A DNA stretch of 64,000 nt, from contig NZ_WAEL01000003.1 of assembly GCF_011742925.1 (NCBI RefSeq), positions 650,013-714,012 of the forward strand, given 5' to 3'. The notes beneath the pieces are model-generated. The model ran no database searches and was not told the DNA's origin. It saw only the letters and a program-made list of their open reading frames with translations. Origin of the DNA: Fibrivirga algicola. Its GTDB lineage: Bacteria > Bacteroidota > Bacteroidia > Cytophagales > Spirosomataceae. Both the position numbers and the translations under genes were made by a program. Positions 26,309 to 34,219 of the stretch are shown here, one piece after another; position 1 is the first letter of the stretch; each line of letters opens with the position of its first letter.

Positions 26309-26720
26309 ATGACCTCTACCTCTTGCCGACATCCCCAGCCGCCTATCCAAGCGCTATTCAACAATACACTGGCCCAAGCGCCGGGCCGAAAGACCGCCGG
26401 TCAGAACTTCCCTTCATTTGCCAACTTGGCTGGCAGTTTTTGAAGGGACTACGCACGCTGCATTTTGTAGGGCCCTGCGTACGGTTTTCGGGGCTGCCCA
26501 CTTTAAAGAGGGGCATCACTACGACGAATTGACCCGCTAAATGGGTCGGGACATTCATGCGCTAGGTTTTACGGTGATGACCGGGGGCGGCCCTGGACGA
26601 ATGGAAGCCGCCAAGCGGGGGCATTTGAAGCTATCGGCCTTCGGTGGGCTGTAATGTATACATCGTTCACGCCGACATCCTGCATCACTAACCGCGCAAA
26701 CGATCAGGAAAATAACAAAA
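26309..26720 (+). pseudogene. Decayed LOG-family (TIGR00730-type, lysine-decarboxylase-like) gene
   Basis: Pieces in different frames line up with the family. GWQFLKGLRTLHFVGPCV is in the first frame; after a lost base near 26484 come VFGAAHFKEGHHYDELTR, a TAA at 26538-26540 where a Gln or Glu codon would be expected, then MGRDIHALGFTVMTGGGPGR and MEAAKRG. Two more frame changes follow, leaving AFEA and then GCNVYIVHADILHH. Intact LOG enzymes release active cytokinin-type nucleobases or cleave nucleotides and use GGGPG and E residues for phosphoribose binding. With several frameshifts and stops this is not a sequencing slip. The 3' end is lost before the DoxX-like gene. Confidence 0.8.
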
Positions 26721-26812
26721 CGGAGCTATTTCGCTTTATTCGACAAAGCAGGCCGACGCTACCGGACTTTCTCCATCCACTCGGTCACACCCGTTTTAAA
26801 CCGAATGATGTT

Positions 26813-27196
26813 ATGACTGAGAAAACTGTAAAAATAGCGGCACGTCTGCTGCTGGGCGGCGCCCTGATCGGAGCCGGCGTAAGCCACTTAACTGTAGCCC
26901 GAAAAGCTTTCAGAGCACAGGTGCCCGATTGGGTTCCGCTGGAGAAAGATGATACGGTATTGTATTCGGGTGTGGCCGAAATTGCGCTGGGCAGTGCCCT
27001 GGTAGCAACCAGTCAAACGCACCAGAAAACAGTAGGTAACGTGGCAGCGGCTTTTTTCACGGCCGTCTTTCCCGGTAACCTGTCGCAGTACGTGAACAGA
27101 CGCAGCGCGTTTGGCCTCGATACCGATCAGAAACGGTTTGCCCGCCTGTTTTTTCAACCAGTGCTTATTTTCTGGGCGTTGAAGAGTACCCGGTGA
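26813..27196 (+). CDS. DoxX-like small membrane protein
   Basis: I start at the ATG at 26813 (MTEKTVKIAARLLLGG); the upstream extension of the frame is LOG pseudogene remnant. The 127 residues carry four likely membrane segments with LLLGGALIGAGVSHL, VPDWVPLEKD, LYSGVAEIALGSALV and NVAAAFFTAVFPGNLSQY, the pattern of DoxX/SURF4-like proteins. Members are linked to respiratory or thiol redox chemistry in membranes, but a role here is open. It converges on the L,D-transpeptidase gene, with only 4 bp between the stops. Confidence 0.75.
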   Translation: MTEKTVKIAARLLLGGALIGAGVSHLTVARKAFRAQVPDWVPLEKDDTVLYSGVAEIALGSALVATSQTHQKTVGNVAAAFFTAVFPGNLSQYVNRRSAFGLDTDQKRFARLFFQPVLIFWALKSTR

Positions 27197-27200
27197 TTGC

Positions 27201-28319
27201 CTATATGGCAACACGCCACCTCTGGTAAACGTCTTTATACACCCGAATGGTCCCTTCCTCGTCGATGTCCAGGATATTATAGAGCACAATAACCGGCACA
27301 GCCTTAGCGAGCTTTATTGTTTTAGGCACGGCATTGACGGGGCAGTTCGTCAGATACGTAGGGTTGAACTGCTTTTTACCCAGCAGCAGATTAGCTAGTT
27401 CAGTTGGTTTTTCCACGCGAATACAGCCGTGGCTCAGCGCACGATTCTCCCGCGTAAACAGCTGGCGCGCGTTAGTATCATGCAGGTAAATGTCGTACGG
27501 ATCGTCGACATTGAATTTCAGCAACCCCAGTGCATTATCGCAGCCGGTCGATTGGCGAAGTCGATAGGGAAAAGCGCCTACAGACCGTTTCCAGTCCACT
27601 GTTTCGGGATCTACCACATGGTCCTGGGCATTGATTATCTGTAGCTTCATGGTTTCTAACAGGGCCGGGTTTTTTCTGATTTTAGGCGCCAGTTCATTTA
27701 TGGTAATAGACCGGGGTACGTTCCAGTAAGGGTACAGAACCAAACTGGTCATAGATGCCGTAAAACTAGGTGTTGGGGTTTCGGACTTACCTACAATGAC
27801 GCGGCTATCAAGCAGCGTATTTCCCTGCCGGTCTACCAACCGTAGCGTGGCCGAGGGCACGTTCACGATCACACATTTATCAACCCCAAATCGGTTCAGC
27901 CAGCGATACGCGTTCAGTGTTTCCCGCACCTGCTCAATTGTGAGCGAATCGGCCATGTAATCATCCGTGAGGCATTTCATGCAGTATTCTTTCAGTTGCC
28001 GATAACGGCGATCGTGCGATTCGAGCGAATCGAGTAAGGGGCACCAGTCGGCACCGGACAGAAACTGCTGCGTCAGGCGGTTGATACGTACCGTATCCAG
28101 CTGCTGTTGTACGGTCTGGGCGGCCATTCGGCGGGGAGTTCGGCCATAGACTAGTTCGGTAAAATACCTGGTAAGGCAGGGTGCCTCGGGCTGGTTGCAT
28201 AGGCTATCGACACCAATCAGAGAGGCGTATAGTTGTAGTCGCGGCCAATCGTCGGATGTTTGGGCAACAGCCGATAAAACAGGTAAACAGCCAAGTAGAA
28301 GAAGCCAGAGACGACGCAT
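27201..28319 (-). CDS. L,D-transpeptidase (YkuD family)
   Basis: The 372-residue protein has a signal peptide (RRLWLLLLGCLPVLSAVAQ), an N-terminal helical part of about 120 residues, then a YkuD catalytic domain beginning near VIVNVPSATLRLVDRQGN, with the catalytic motif SHGCIRVEKPTELA (Cys near 298). The enzyme makes 3-3 cross-links in peptidoglycan or attaches proteins to it, in the periplasm. A late position for the catalytic motif followed by a short tail fits the periplasmic L,D-transpeptidases of Gram-negatives. It is unlike its stress-protein neighbours but would suit wall remodelling in stasis. Confidence 0.9.
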   Translation of the reverse strand: MRRLWLLLLGCLPVLSAVAQTSDDWPRLQLYASLIGVDSLCNQPEAPCLTRYFTELVYGRTPRRMAAQTVQQQLDTVRINRLTQQFLSGADWCPLLDSLESHDRRYRQLKEYCMKCLTDDYMADSLTIEQVRETLNAYRWLNRFGVDKCVIVNVPSATLRLVDRQGNTLLDSRVIVGKSETPTPSFTASMTSLVLYPYWNVPRSITINELAPKIRKNPALLETMKLQIINAQDHVVDPETVDWKRSVGAFPYRLRQSTGCDNALGLLKFNVDDPYDIYLHDTNARQLFTRENRALSHGCIRVEKPTELANLLLGKKQFNPTYLTNCPVNAVPKTIKLAKAVPVIVLYNILDIDEEGTIRVYKDVYQRWRVAI

Positions 28320-28405
28320 AAAAATCGGGATAGAAGATGAGTTAGTTGTTGGGCGAAAGTACCGTTCCCATCCGCGTCGGCGCGTGACAGACTTCAGCTA
28401 AACGG

Positions 28406-28432
28406 TTGAACTCTATCAGTATCAGGCCTGAT
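28406..28432. promoter_or_regulatory. FNR/CRP-like half sites and 12-bp palindrome upstream of USP operon
   Basis: TTGAACTCTATCAG (28406-28419) resembles the FNR/CRP-type TTGA-N6-TCAA with one mismatch. It is followed by the perfect palindrome ATCAGGCCTGAT (28421-28432). They lie about 72-98 bp before the first gene of the rightward USP operon and beyond the start of the leftward transpeptidase gene. Confidence 0.3.
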
Positions 28433-28503
28433 GGCAGTCATGCTGAACAACCTACAAACCAGCCACTTTTGGGGTATCAATTCACTCGTTACCCACAAGA
28501 GCC

Positions 28504-28746
28504 ATGACCTTTGAACCGAACGCCCACTTACTCGCCTTTGTGCTGCCTATGTCGTTCAGAAAAGGCGATGTAACGTTCAGTCCCACCGAGTCAGGTGAGG
28601 ACGTACAGGTACCTATTCCACCCACCAACCGGCCCCGCCACGTGGTCTCAACAGCTCAATTGACGCGCGGTTGGTGGAAAGCGATCGTGAACTGGTCTGA
28701 CGGGTACCAGCAGTATCTGGAGGAGAAAGTAATTTTTGTCGCTTAA
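28504..28746 (+). CDS. Small protein, C-terminus faintly FixH-like
   Basis: The 80 residues have no membrane segment. The N-terminal half holds VLPMSFRKGDVTFSPTESGE; the C-terminal half LTRGWWKAIVNWSDGYQQYL then EEKVIFVA resembles the last strands of FixH-type cbb3 oxidase accessory proteins (G-x-W-x-hydrophobic-x2-W-x-dG-x2-Y-x2-E). FixH itself has a membrane anchor, which is missing here. It is followed at 4 bp by a USP gene and must be in its operon. The relationship is a guess from pattern; the gene itself looks real from its spacing. Confidence 0.5.
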   Translation: MTFEPNAHLLAFVLPMSFRKGDVTFSPTESGEDVQVPIPPTNRPRHVVSTAQLTRGWWKAIVNWSDGYQQYLEEKVIFVA

Positions 28747-28750
28747 CGAC

Positions 28751-29620
28751 ATGAAAAAGATCCTTCTGCTGACCGACTTCTCGGAAGCTTCGCACCACGC
28801 TCTACAGTATGCCCGGTCTTTTTTCAGCGATACTGCCGTCGACTTTCACCTGCTATGTATTTACCCTGTTGAACCCGACAGTTTTTACAGCCAGAAACAC
28901 GTAGCTACCACCGCCCGCACGGCCTTCAATGATCAGCTTCATGAGTTAGCAACCAATTTACGCCATGAAGCCATCAATGATTGGCATACGTTCCGCTCCT
29001 CGGCATTGGCGGGCAACCTGACCGATGTTGTAGCGCAGGTAACCGGCGCAGAATTATATGATTACGTGGTATTGGGCGCTAAAAAAGGCGGCACCAATGA
29101 GTTGTTCGGCAACAGTGCTACGGCCCTTGTTCGGCAATTGAAGACCAACGTGCTGGTTGTGCCGATTGACGCCGTTGCGAATCGGATACGCCAGGTCGTG
29201 CTGGCTGCCGATTTTGGACAGTTGAAAAACTGTGCCCAACTAGTACCTGTCAAAGAATTGGTGCTGCTCAAACGAGCGACTCTCACGCTACTGACGATCG
29301 ATACACCTGGTAAAAAGGAAACCAATTATGAGCGGGAGGTTCGCGTTCAGCAGTTTTTGGCCCCGCTCAACACCCCCATTGCCCGGTTACAGGCCCCCAG
29401 TGTGCGGCAAGGAATCAGCCTCTATCTGGATGGCCACTCCGTTGATCTGCTGGCCGTTATTCCTAAACACAAAGGCTGGACGGAGACCTTGGCAGGCCAA
29501 AGTATTACCCGATCACTGGTGTATACGCCACCTGTGCCGCTGCTCACCCTGTACGACAACGGCAGCAGCGACGAGCACTACCTCATTGATGATCTATCGA
29601 ACCTGGATTGTGCTCTTTAA
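28751..29620 (+). CDS. Universal stress protein, two domains, second degenerate
   Basis: The ATG at 28751 (MKKILLLTDFSEASHHALQY) gives 289 residues. The first domain ends with a USP loop, LGAKKGGTNELFGNSATAL, close to GxxGx9GS. The second domain keeps strand order (VVLAADFG, LLTID, LLAVIPKHKGW) but its loop lacks the paired glycines and GS, so it probably does not bind ATP. The last 20 residues are acidic. It follows the 80-residue gene and precedes another USP gene by 40 bp. Paired with the similar protein at 29661, it may form heterodimers. Confidence 0.85.
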   Translation: MKKILLLTDFSEASHHALQYARSFFSDTAVDFHLLCIYPVEPDSFYSQKHVATTARTAFNDQLHELATNLRHEAINDWHTFRSSALAGNLTDVVAQVTGAELYDYVVLGAKKGGTNELFGNSATALVRQLKTNVLVVPIDAVANRIRQVVLAADFGQLKNCAQLVPVKELVLLKRATLTLLTIDTPGKKETNYEREVRVQQFLAPLNTPIARLQAPSVRQGISLYLDGHSVDLLAVIPKHKGWTETLAGQSITRSLVYTPPVPLLTLYDNGSSDEHYLIDDLSNLDCAL

Positions 29621-29660
29621 CCTGCTACAGCTAGTAGTATAAACCCCACACTAGTCTACC

Positions 29661-30533
29661 ATGAATAAGGTTCTATTGCTAACCGATTTCTCAGTTGCCG
29701 CGCGGCATGCTATCTCGTTTGCGCAGGCTCTGTTCGACGACACAGCTACCAGCTTTTGTGTGTTGAATGCCTTTGAACTACAACCCGAACTAAGTTATGG
29801 CGGAGCTATTTTGCTGGCCGAAGAGCGGGAAACGGCAGAGCTGGCTATGCACAATTTCCTTCGCCTGATTACCAAGCCGCCAGTGCCTGCCCACCATACC
29901 TACCGCACCCTAACGGCGTTGGGTAGCCCGGAAACTGCCGTTGAATCACTACTTACTCAGGAGTTGTTCGACCTCATAGTGGTGGGTGCTTCAGGATCCG
30001 GTTTCAGCGAGTTTTTCGGCAGCGTGGCTACGGGTCTGATCCGGTCGGCCAAAGCGAATGTGCTGGTAGTGCCTGCCTCGGCACCGATCAGGCCGCTCGA
30101 ACGGGTAGTATTGGCCACCGATTTTCGATCGGTCAACGACATCGTGAGTTTAGCATTGCTGAAAACGCTGGTGGCACGCAAAGCCGCTCAGCTAACGGTG
30201 CTGACAATTGAAAATCCGCGACAGGAGAACAGCAAACCATCTGAAATCAGTAAAGAATACATCGAGCAGGCATTCGATGAGGTGCAGACCGATTTGTACA
30301 CAATTCACGACGAAGATGTGCTGAATGGCATCAATACGTACCTGGATATGCACAACGTTGACATGTTGGTGGTGCTGCCGCATCATAAGCGCTTTTTTGA
30401 CCTCCTGCTTAACAAAAGTGTGAGCCGATCTATTGCTTACAACCCACGCGTGCCCCTGCTGGCGTTATACGACGCAGAAACGCCTGCACCTAAACTGGCC
30501 GGGCAAACGGTTGACGTCATTCCCTTCATTTAA
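29661..30533 (+). CDS. Universal stress protein, two domains, second degenerate
   Basis: The 290 residues start MNKVLLLTDFSVAARHAISF. The first domain has VVGASGSGFSEFFGSVATGL as its ATP loop; the second has VVLATDFRSVND and MLVVLPHHKRFFDLLLNKSV, without a proper glycine motif. Its layout matches the preceding gene, so the two probably come from a gene duplication. It is the third gene of the rightward operon beginning at 28504, and a helical-protein gene follows at 12 bp. Confidence 0.87.
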   Translation: MNKVLLLTDFSVAARHAISFAQALFDDTATSFCVLNAFELQPELSYGGAILLAEERETAELAMHNFLRLITKPPVPAHHTYRTLTALGSPETAVESLLTQELFDLIVVGASGSGFSEFFGSVATGLIRSAKANVLVVPASAPIRPLERVVLATDFRSVNDIVSLALLKTLVARKAAQLTVLTIENPRQENSKPSEISKEYIEQAFDEVQTDLYTIHDEDVLNGINTYLDMHNVDMLVVLPHHKRFFDLLLNKSVSRSIAYNPRVPLLALYDAETPAPKLAGQTVDVIPFI

Positions 30534-30545
30534 CAAGGCTGATTC

Positions 30546-31040
30546 ATGAGAACGTCAACCTACCACAAGCTAACAGATGTGCATCTGCTACATCGTATCT
30601 GGCATAATGAGTTGGAACTGGCCCAACACGAAGTCATATTTTGGAAAGACCTGCTGGGTACGTTAAGCGAGGTGACCCATCCGAAAGAAGCCAATGCTCA
30701 AACCTGGCAGCTGGAGATTGACCAGTTACATCACTTTAAACGCCTGACGACCCGGCTACTCGATGAGATTGCAACGGTTGACCAGCAACTGGCGATGGGC
30801 GTTCGTTCCAACCAGGTGCTGGACAAGGAAACGCGAATTGATCACCGCTATCTACGCGAGGAAATGGATAGCTTCCACGCCGATTTTCGGACGTTTAAAG
30901 CCACTATTCGCCAATACGTGGTCACAAAGACCAGGTTAGTCCTCCCAGGTAACTTACCTAAGAGGACTAACGGATACGCTCCCGATTCTACTGGCAGAAT
31001 CGGGAGCGTATCCGTTAGTTTAATAGGCCCTGCACAGTAG
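30546..31040 (+). CDS. Helical (coiled-coil) protein; C-terminus runs through a terminator palindrome
   Basis: The 164 residues are strongly helical over 1-135 (LHRIWHNELELAQHEVIFW, HFKRLTTRLLDEIATVDQQL, LREEMDSFHADFRTF), a likely coiled coil. The last 25 or so residues (YAPDSTGRIGSVSVSLIG and on) are coded by a 54-bp perfect hairpin and by the end of the opposite USP gene, so this tail looks acquired or accidental. No family was recognised. It is the last gene of the USP operon and may bind a USP. Confidence 0.65.
   Translation: MRTSTYHKLTDVHLLHRIWHNELELAQHEVIFWKDLLGTLSEVTHPKEANAQTWQLEIDQLHHFKRLTTRLLDEIATVDQQLAMGVRSNQVLDKETRIDHRYLREEMDSFHADFRTFKATIRQYVVTKTRLVLPGNLPKRTNGYAPDSTGRIGSVSVSLIGPAQ
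30966..31019. terminator. 24-bp perfect hairpin between convergent genes
   Basis: The arms 30966-30989 and 30996-31019 are exact complements with a 6-nt loop (ACTGGC lies at its centre). The hairpin contains the stop codon of the leftward USP gene and is translated as part of the rightward helical-protein gene. It lacks a long T-tract but is well placed to block both transcripts. Confidence 0.65.
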
Positions 31041-31881
31041 CAAGCACGGTCTCCTGGTGCAGCGGCAGGGCCAGGACCGAAATTGTTGCGTGGTTAGCCA
31101 CATCTTCGGCAATACTACCTTGAAGTAAATGACGAAGCCCCCGCCGACCGTGGGTACCCAGTACGATCAGATCGGCCTGTTTTTCGTGCGCAAAGGCCAA
31201 CAGCCCTGTTTCCACATCATACTCATCCTGTTGATTGAACGAGCACCCACTCAGCTGGTAACGTCTGGCAAAGGCCTCCATACGGGGTAGTAATTCGTGC
31301 GTCGGCACAAAGTGGTTGAGCGTATTAATGTAAAGCAAATGCACGGCTGGATAATCGAAGGCATCGAACAGCATTTGCAGAAAATCGATTGAGGCGTCGT
31401 ACTGACCGGCAAAATCAGAGGCGAAAACGATCGTTTTCAAATCGAGATAGCCAGGGGGATTTTTTAGCACCAGCAGTGGCATAGTCGCCCGTCGGATGAG
31501 GTGTTCGGCCGTTGAGCCCAACAACAGTTCTTTCAGGCCACTGGCCCCGGTAGAGGCCATCACCAGCAGGTCGGCGGCAGCAAATCGCGGGTCGTCCAAC
31601 AAGTCGGCCGGGTCAGCAGCGGTTAACGCATGCGTATGAACGCGCAAGGCATTAAGGGCGGGCGTTGCTTTTAATGCATCAAAGGCAGCCTCAATCACGA
31701 TCAGGGCATCGAGGTGCTGCGCATCAGCATCGTGGATACGGGGCGCATAACCGGGCATTAGTCGTTGCAGCACGTGAATCAGATGCAGGTCGGCATTGAA
31801 CAGGCGGGCCAGTTGGGCCACCACGGGCAACGCTTTAGCCGCCTCGTTGGAAAAATCGGTTGGAAACAAAATGGTTTTCAT
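31015..31881 (-). CDS. Universal stress protein, two USP domains
   Basis: The 288 residues begin MKTILFPTDFSNEAAKALPV. The first domain has MASTGASGLKELLLGSTAEH; the second has GTHGRRGLRHLLQGSIAEDV, so both ATP loops are intact, as in the protein encoded at 24051. It lies 21 bp after the PfkB kinase gene on the same strand and should be co-transcribed with it. A PfkB kinase next to a USP gene is also known from the dormancy regulon of mycobacteria, which is suggestive only. Confidence 0.92.
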   Translation of the reverse strand: MKTILFPTDFSNEAAKALPVVAQLARLFNADLHLIHVLQRLMPGYAPRIHDADAQHLDALIVIEAAFDALKATPALNALRVHTHALTAADPADLLDDPRFAAADLLVMASTGASGLKELLLGSTAEHLIRRATMPLLVLKNPPGYLDLKTIVFASDFAGQYDASIDFLQMLFDAFDYPAVHLLYINTLNHFVPTHELLPRMEAFARRYQLSGCSFNQQDEYDVETGLLAFAHEKQADLIVLGTHGRRGLRHLLQGSIAEDVANHATISVLALPLHQETVLATVQGLLN

Positions 31882-31902
31882 AGTCTCAGTTGAGGCGAAT
31901 TG

Positions 31903-32850
31903 TTAAACGTGTTGGAGATGACTCTGTTGCTGGTTGATCCAGAGCAGTAGCCGGTCAGCATCGGCCTTCTGAAATAGTTCAGTGCCTGGATTCAGGGTGG
32001 CGGCAGTACCGCAGGCCACGCCCAGCCGAATCATGTCGGCATAAGGTTGTCCCTGCGAAAGAGCATACACTATACCACCAACCAGACTATCGCCTGCTCC
32101 GACTGTCCCTTTCTTTTTAACCGGGGGAGCCTGTATAAACTCATGACCCTCGCCCGTAACCAGCACGGCTCCACGTGGCCCCAGTGACACGACCACCACC
32201 TCACATTTTCCCGCACGGATGAGGGTTGTGGCGGCTTCGTTGATCTGTTCAGGCTCAAGTTGATCGACGCCTAGCAGGCGGGCCAACTCACCCAGATTTG
32301 GCTTAATCATGAACACCCCCTCTTCCAAGGCCAGCCGTAAGGGTTCGCCGGCAGTATCGAGTACCAGGCGGTATTGTCGGTCTTTGGCCAGTCGGGCAAG
32401 CTGGGCGTAAAAATTGGCGGGTAAACCGGGGGGCAGGCTTCCACTAGCGACCAAATAATCGACCGATTCGGGTAGCGTCTCTACATGCGCCAGACAGGCC
32501 ATGGCTTCACCCGCCGTGATCGTAGGGCCGGGTATTCCCAACCTGAACTGCTGGTTGGTCGTGGTTTCGGTCACCACAAATGCCTCGCGGGTGCCGTCTT
32601 CGATACCGATAATCTGATAGTTGATCTGCTCTTTTTCGACCAATCCCTGCAAGGTAAGGCCGGTTGGGCCGCCCGATGTAAACAGCGCAAGCACCTGACC
32701 ACCCAACCGCCGAATGGCCTTGGCCACGTTAATTCCACCTCCACCAGCGTCGTAATGGGGTTTCGAGCAATGCAGTTTGTGCTCAGGAAGTAGCCGATCA
32801 ACCGTCATGCTAACGTCTACGGCCGGATTGAGTGTCAGGGTAACCAGCAT
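31903..32850 (-). CDS. PfkB-family hexose-phosphate kinase (1-phosphofructokinase/6-phosphofructokinase II type)
   Basis: The 315 residues match the 1-phosphofructokinase-like group: start MLVTLTLNPAVDVSMTVDRL, substrate glycines in AGGGGINVAKAIRRLGG, MIKPNLGELARLLG, and the catalytic/anion-hole motif GTVGAGDSLVGGIV (Asp near 255). It phosphorylates a sugar phosphate with ATP in the cytoplasm, giving fructose 1,6-bisphosphate from either fructose 1- or 6-phosphate. No PTS genes are nearby, so the PfkB (6-phosphofructokinase II or tagatose-6-phosphate) role is as likely as FruK. It heads a two-gene unit with a USP. Confidence 0.87.
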   Translation of the reverse strand: MLVTLTLNPAVDVSMTVDRLLPEHKLHCSKPHYDAGGGGINVAKAIRRLGGQVLALFTSGGPTGLTLQGLVEKEQINYQIIGIEDGTREAFVVTETTTNQQFRLGIPGPTITAGEAMACLAHVETLPESVDYLVASGSLPPGLPANFYAQLARLAKDRQYRLVLDTAGEPLRLALEEGVFMIKPNLGELARLLGVDQLEPEQINEAATTLIRAGKCEVVVVSLGPRGAVLVTGEGHEFIQAPPVKKKGTVGAGDSLVGGIVYALSQGQPYADMIRLGVACGTAATLNPGTELFQKADADRLLLWINQQQSHLQHV

Positions 32851-32950
32851 ATCGAATGAGTTTAGTCTTCCCTAAAGATGGGGTACCCGATGCTGACACA
32901 CCCTGATGGCAATTGGCTCGGTGACTGATCGCTGTCAGGTACGTGCTCTG

Positions 32951-34216
32951 CTACCGCTGCCGGGCTTCGTTGAGCCAGACAGGAAATTCGATCAGCAGGC
33001 TGTTGAGCAGGGCGGCCACTTGCCTGGGCGAGCTGCCTGTTGGCAGAAAACGGCCCAGCAGCGTTTGGTGAATGGGGTTGTCGTGCGCCAGCAGCACATC
33101 CTCGGCGTAGTGAGCCAGCTTGTCGGGCGGTAACAGGTTTACAAAACCAGCCGCCAGACTCGTTGGCAGCAGCATACCCGATCCGTGCACACCTACCACC
33201 ACATGGCTGCGGGCATACTGCGCACACCAGGTACGTTCCTGTACAGGCGAGAGAGGCGAAGGCAGGCGCAGATCGTTTACTGACGCTCCAAATCCGGTTG
33301 CCGGGTCAGCGGCGGTTAACCCAGTCACGCTGAGTTGAATGACTGGGTTTAGTTGCTGAAGGTGACTGGCCAACTGCCGGTACCGACGGACCTGCCAGCG
33401 TATCCAGAACGAGCGCGTTTTTGAGACCAAACCAACCCGCTGACTAACCCGGTACGCCAGGCGCTCCCAGCCAAAACGCAGCCAGAGCCGATCTTCGCGC
33501 AGCACAAACGTGATCTGCCGAACCGCATCCTGATCGAAGTGATTCAGGTCGAATTTCGGGGTACGGGTAAAATCGGCGAAGCGAATAGTGCGGTGGTCGA
33601 AGTGATTGTACCCGTGACTGAGCCAGACCGTCTTGAAACGGGCAAGTTGCTGGTTGATAAACGCATCGAGACCGGGTATGGGCCGGTTCAAGGCCGCCAG
33701 TGGCGTATCGACCACCCAAATTTCGGCTACGTAGTCGGGAACCAGCCAAACCAGCGAACGGGGTACAATGGCAATAGTGGGCCGGTCTGGATGCTGGTCG
33801 TGATGGCGTTGTGCGTTGAACAACAGCATCAGCGCATGGCCATAACAGGCATCAAGGCAAACGAGCAGGATGATCGCCGAAGGCTGGTCAGTAACACTAA
33901 TGCTGCCACGGCCCGGCACCACGGAGACAAGGCAGACCTCGGTACGGGGCGCTGGTTGGGCGCAACACGTGACCAAATCAAGCAGCCAGCGACCGCGTCC
34001 GGCCACACGGACGTGCTGCCCGGTATAGCTAACAGCCACCGGAAATCGGTTGAATTGCCCGATGGGCAGGGTTTGGTGGTATAATGTGGCACAAACCGGG
34101 CAAGTCGACTCGGCCAGTGTTACGGCTCCCGCGAAACGTACCTGACCAGCCGGATTGGCCGCGTTACAGGCCGGACACTGGGTCGGGTACGTTAGGTCGG
34201 GAGACAGCTGAATCAT
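32951..34216 (-). CDS. Protein with N-terminal zinc ribbon and glycosyltransferase-61-like C-terminus
   Basis: The 421 residues start with a CPAC then CPVC pair (about residues 18 and 39) spaced as a zinc ribbon. The middle contains hydrophobic strands (AIILLVCLDACYGHALMLL), and the end has SHVVVGVHGSGMLLPTSLAA followed by NLLPPD, which resembles the nucleotide-sugar-binding part of GT61/DUF563 proteins. No signal peptide is seen. Its start lies 3 bp after the stop of the dehydrogenase gene, so they form one transcript. Function is uncertain; a cytoplasmic glycosyltransferase is the best guess. Confidence 0.5.
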   Translation of the reverse strand: MIQLSPDLTYPTQCPACNAANPAGQVRFAGAVTLAESTCPVCATLYHQTLPIGQFNRFPVAVSYTGQHVRVAGRGRWLLDLVTCCAQPAPRTEVCLVSVVPGRGSISVTDQPSAIILLVCLDACYGHALMLLFNAQRHHDQHPDRPTIAIVPRSLVWLVPDYVAEIWVVDTPLAALNRPIPGLDAFINQQLARFKTVWLSHGYNHFDHRTIRFADFTRTPKFDLNHFDQDAVRQITFVLREDRLWLRFGWERLAYRVSQRVGLVSKTRSFWIRWQVRRYRQLASHLQQLNPVIQLSVTGLTAADPATGFGASVNDLRLPSPLSPVQERTWCAQYARSHVVVGVHGSGMLLPTSLAAGFVNLLPPDKLAHYAEDVLLAHDNPIHQTLLGRFLPTGSSPRQVAALLNSLLIEFPVWLNEARQR

Positions 34217-34219
34217 GCG

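Noticed and set aside
26654..26812. Upstream extension of the DoxX-like protein to 26654
   Set aside because: It is read from LOG pseudogene remnant; the family begins near the ATG at 26813.
32070..32258. Small frames opposite or within pfkB and other genes
   Set aside because: All are shadows of well-identified genes with no separate support.
28427..32915. Shared word CCTGATGGCA upstream of the USP operon and of pfkB
   Set aside because: Two copies of a 10-base word in different contexts are too few; no symmetrical site is formed in the second.
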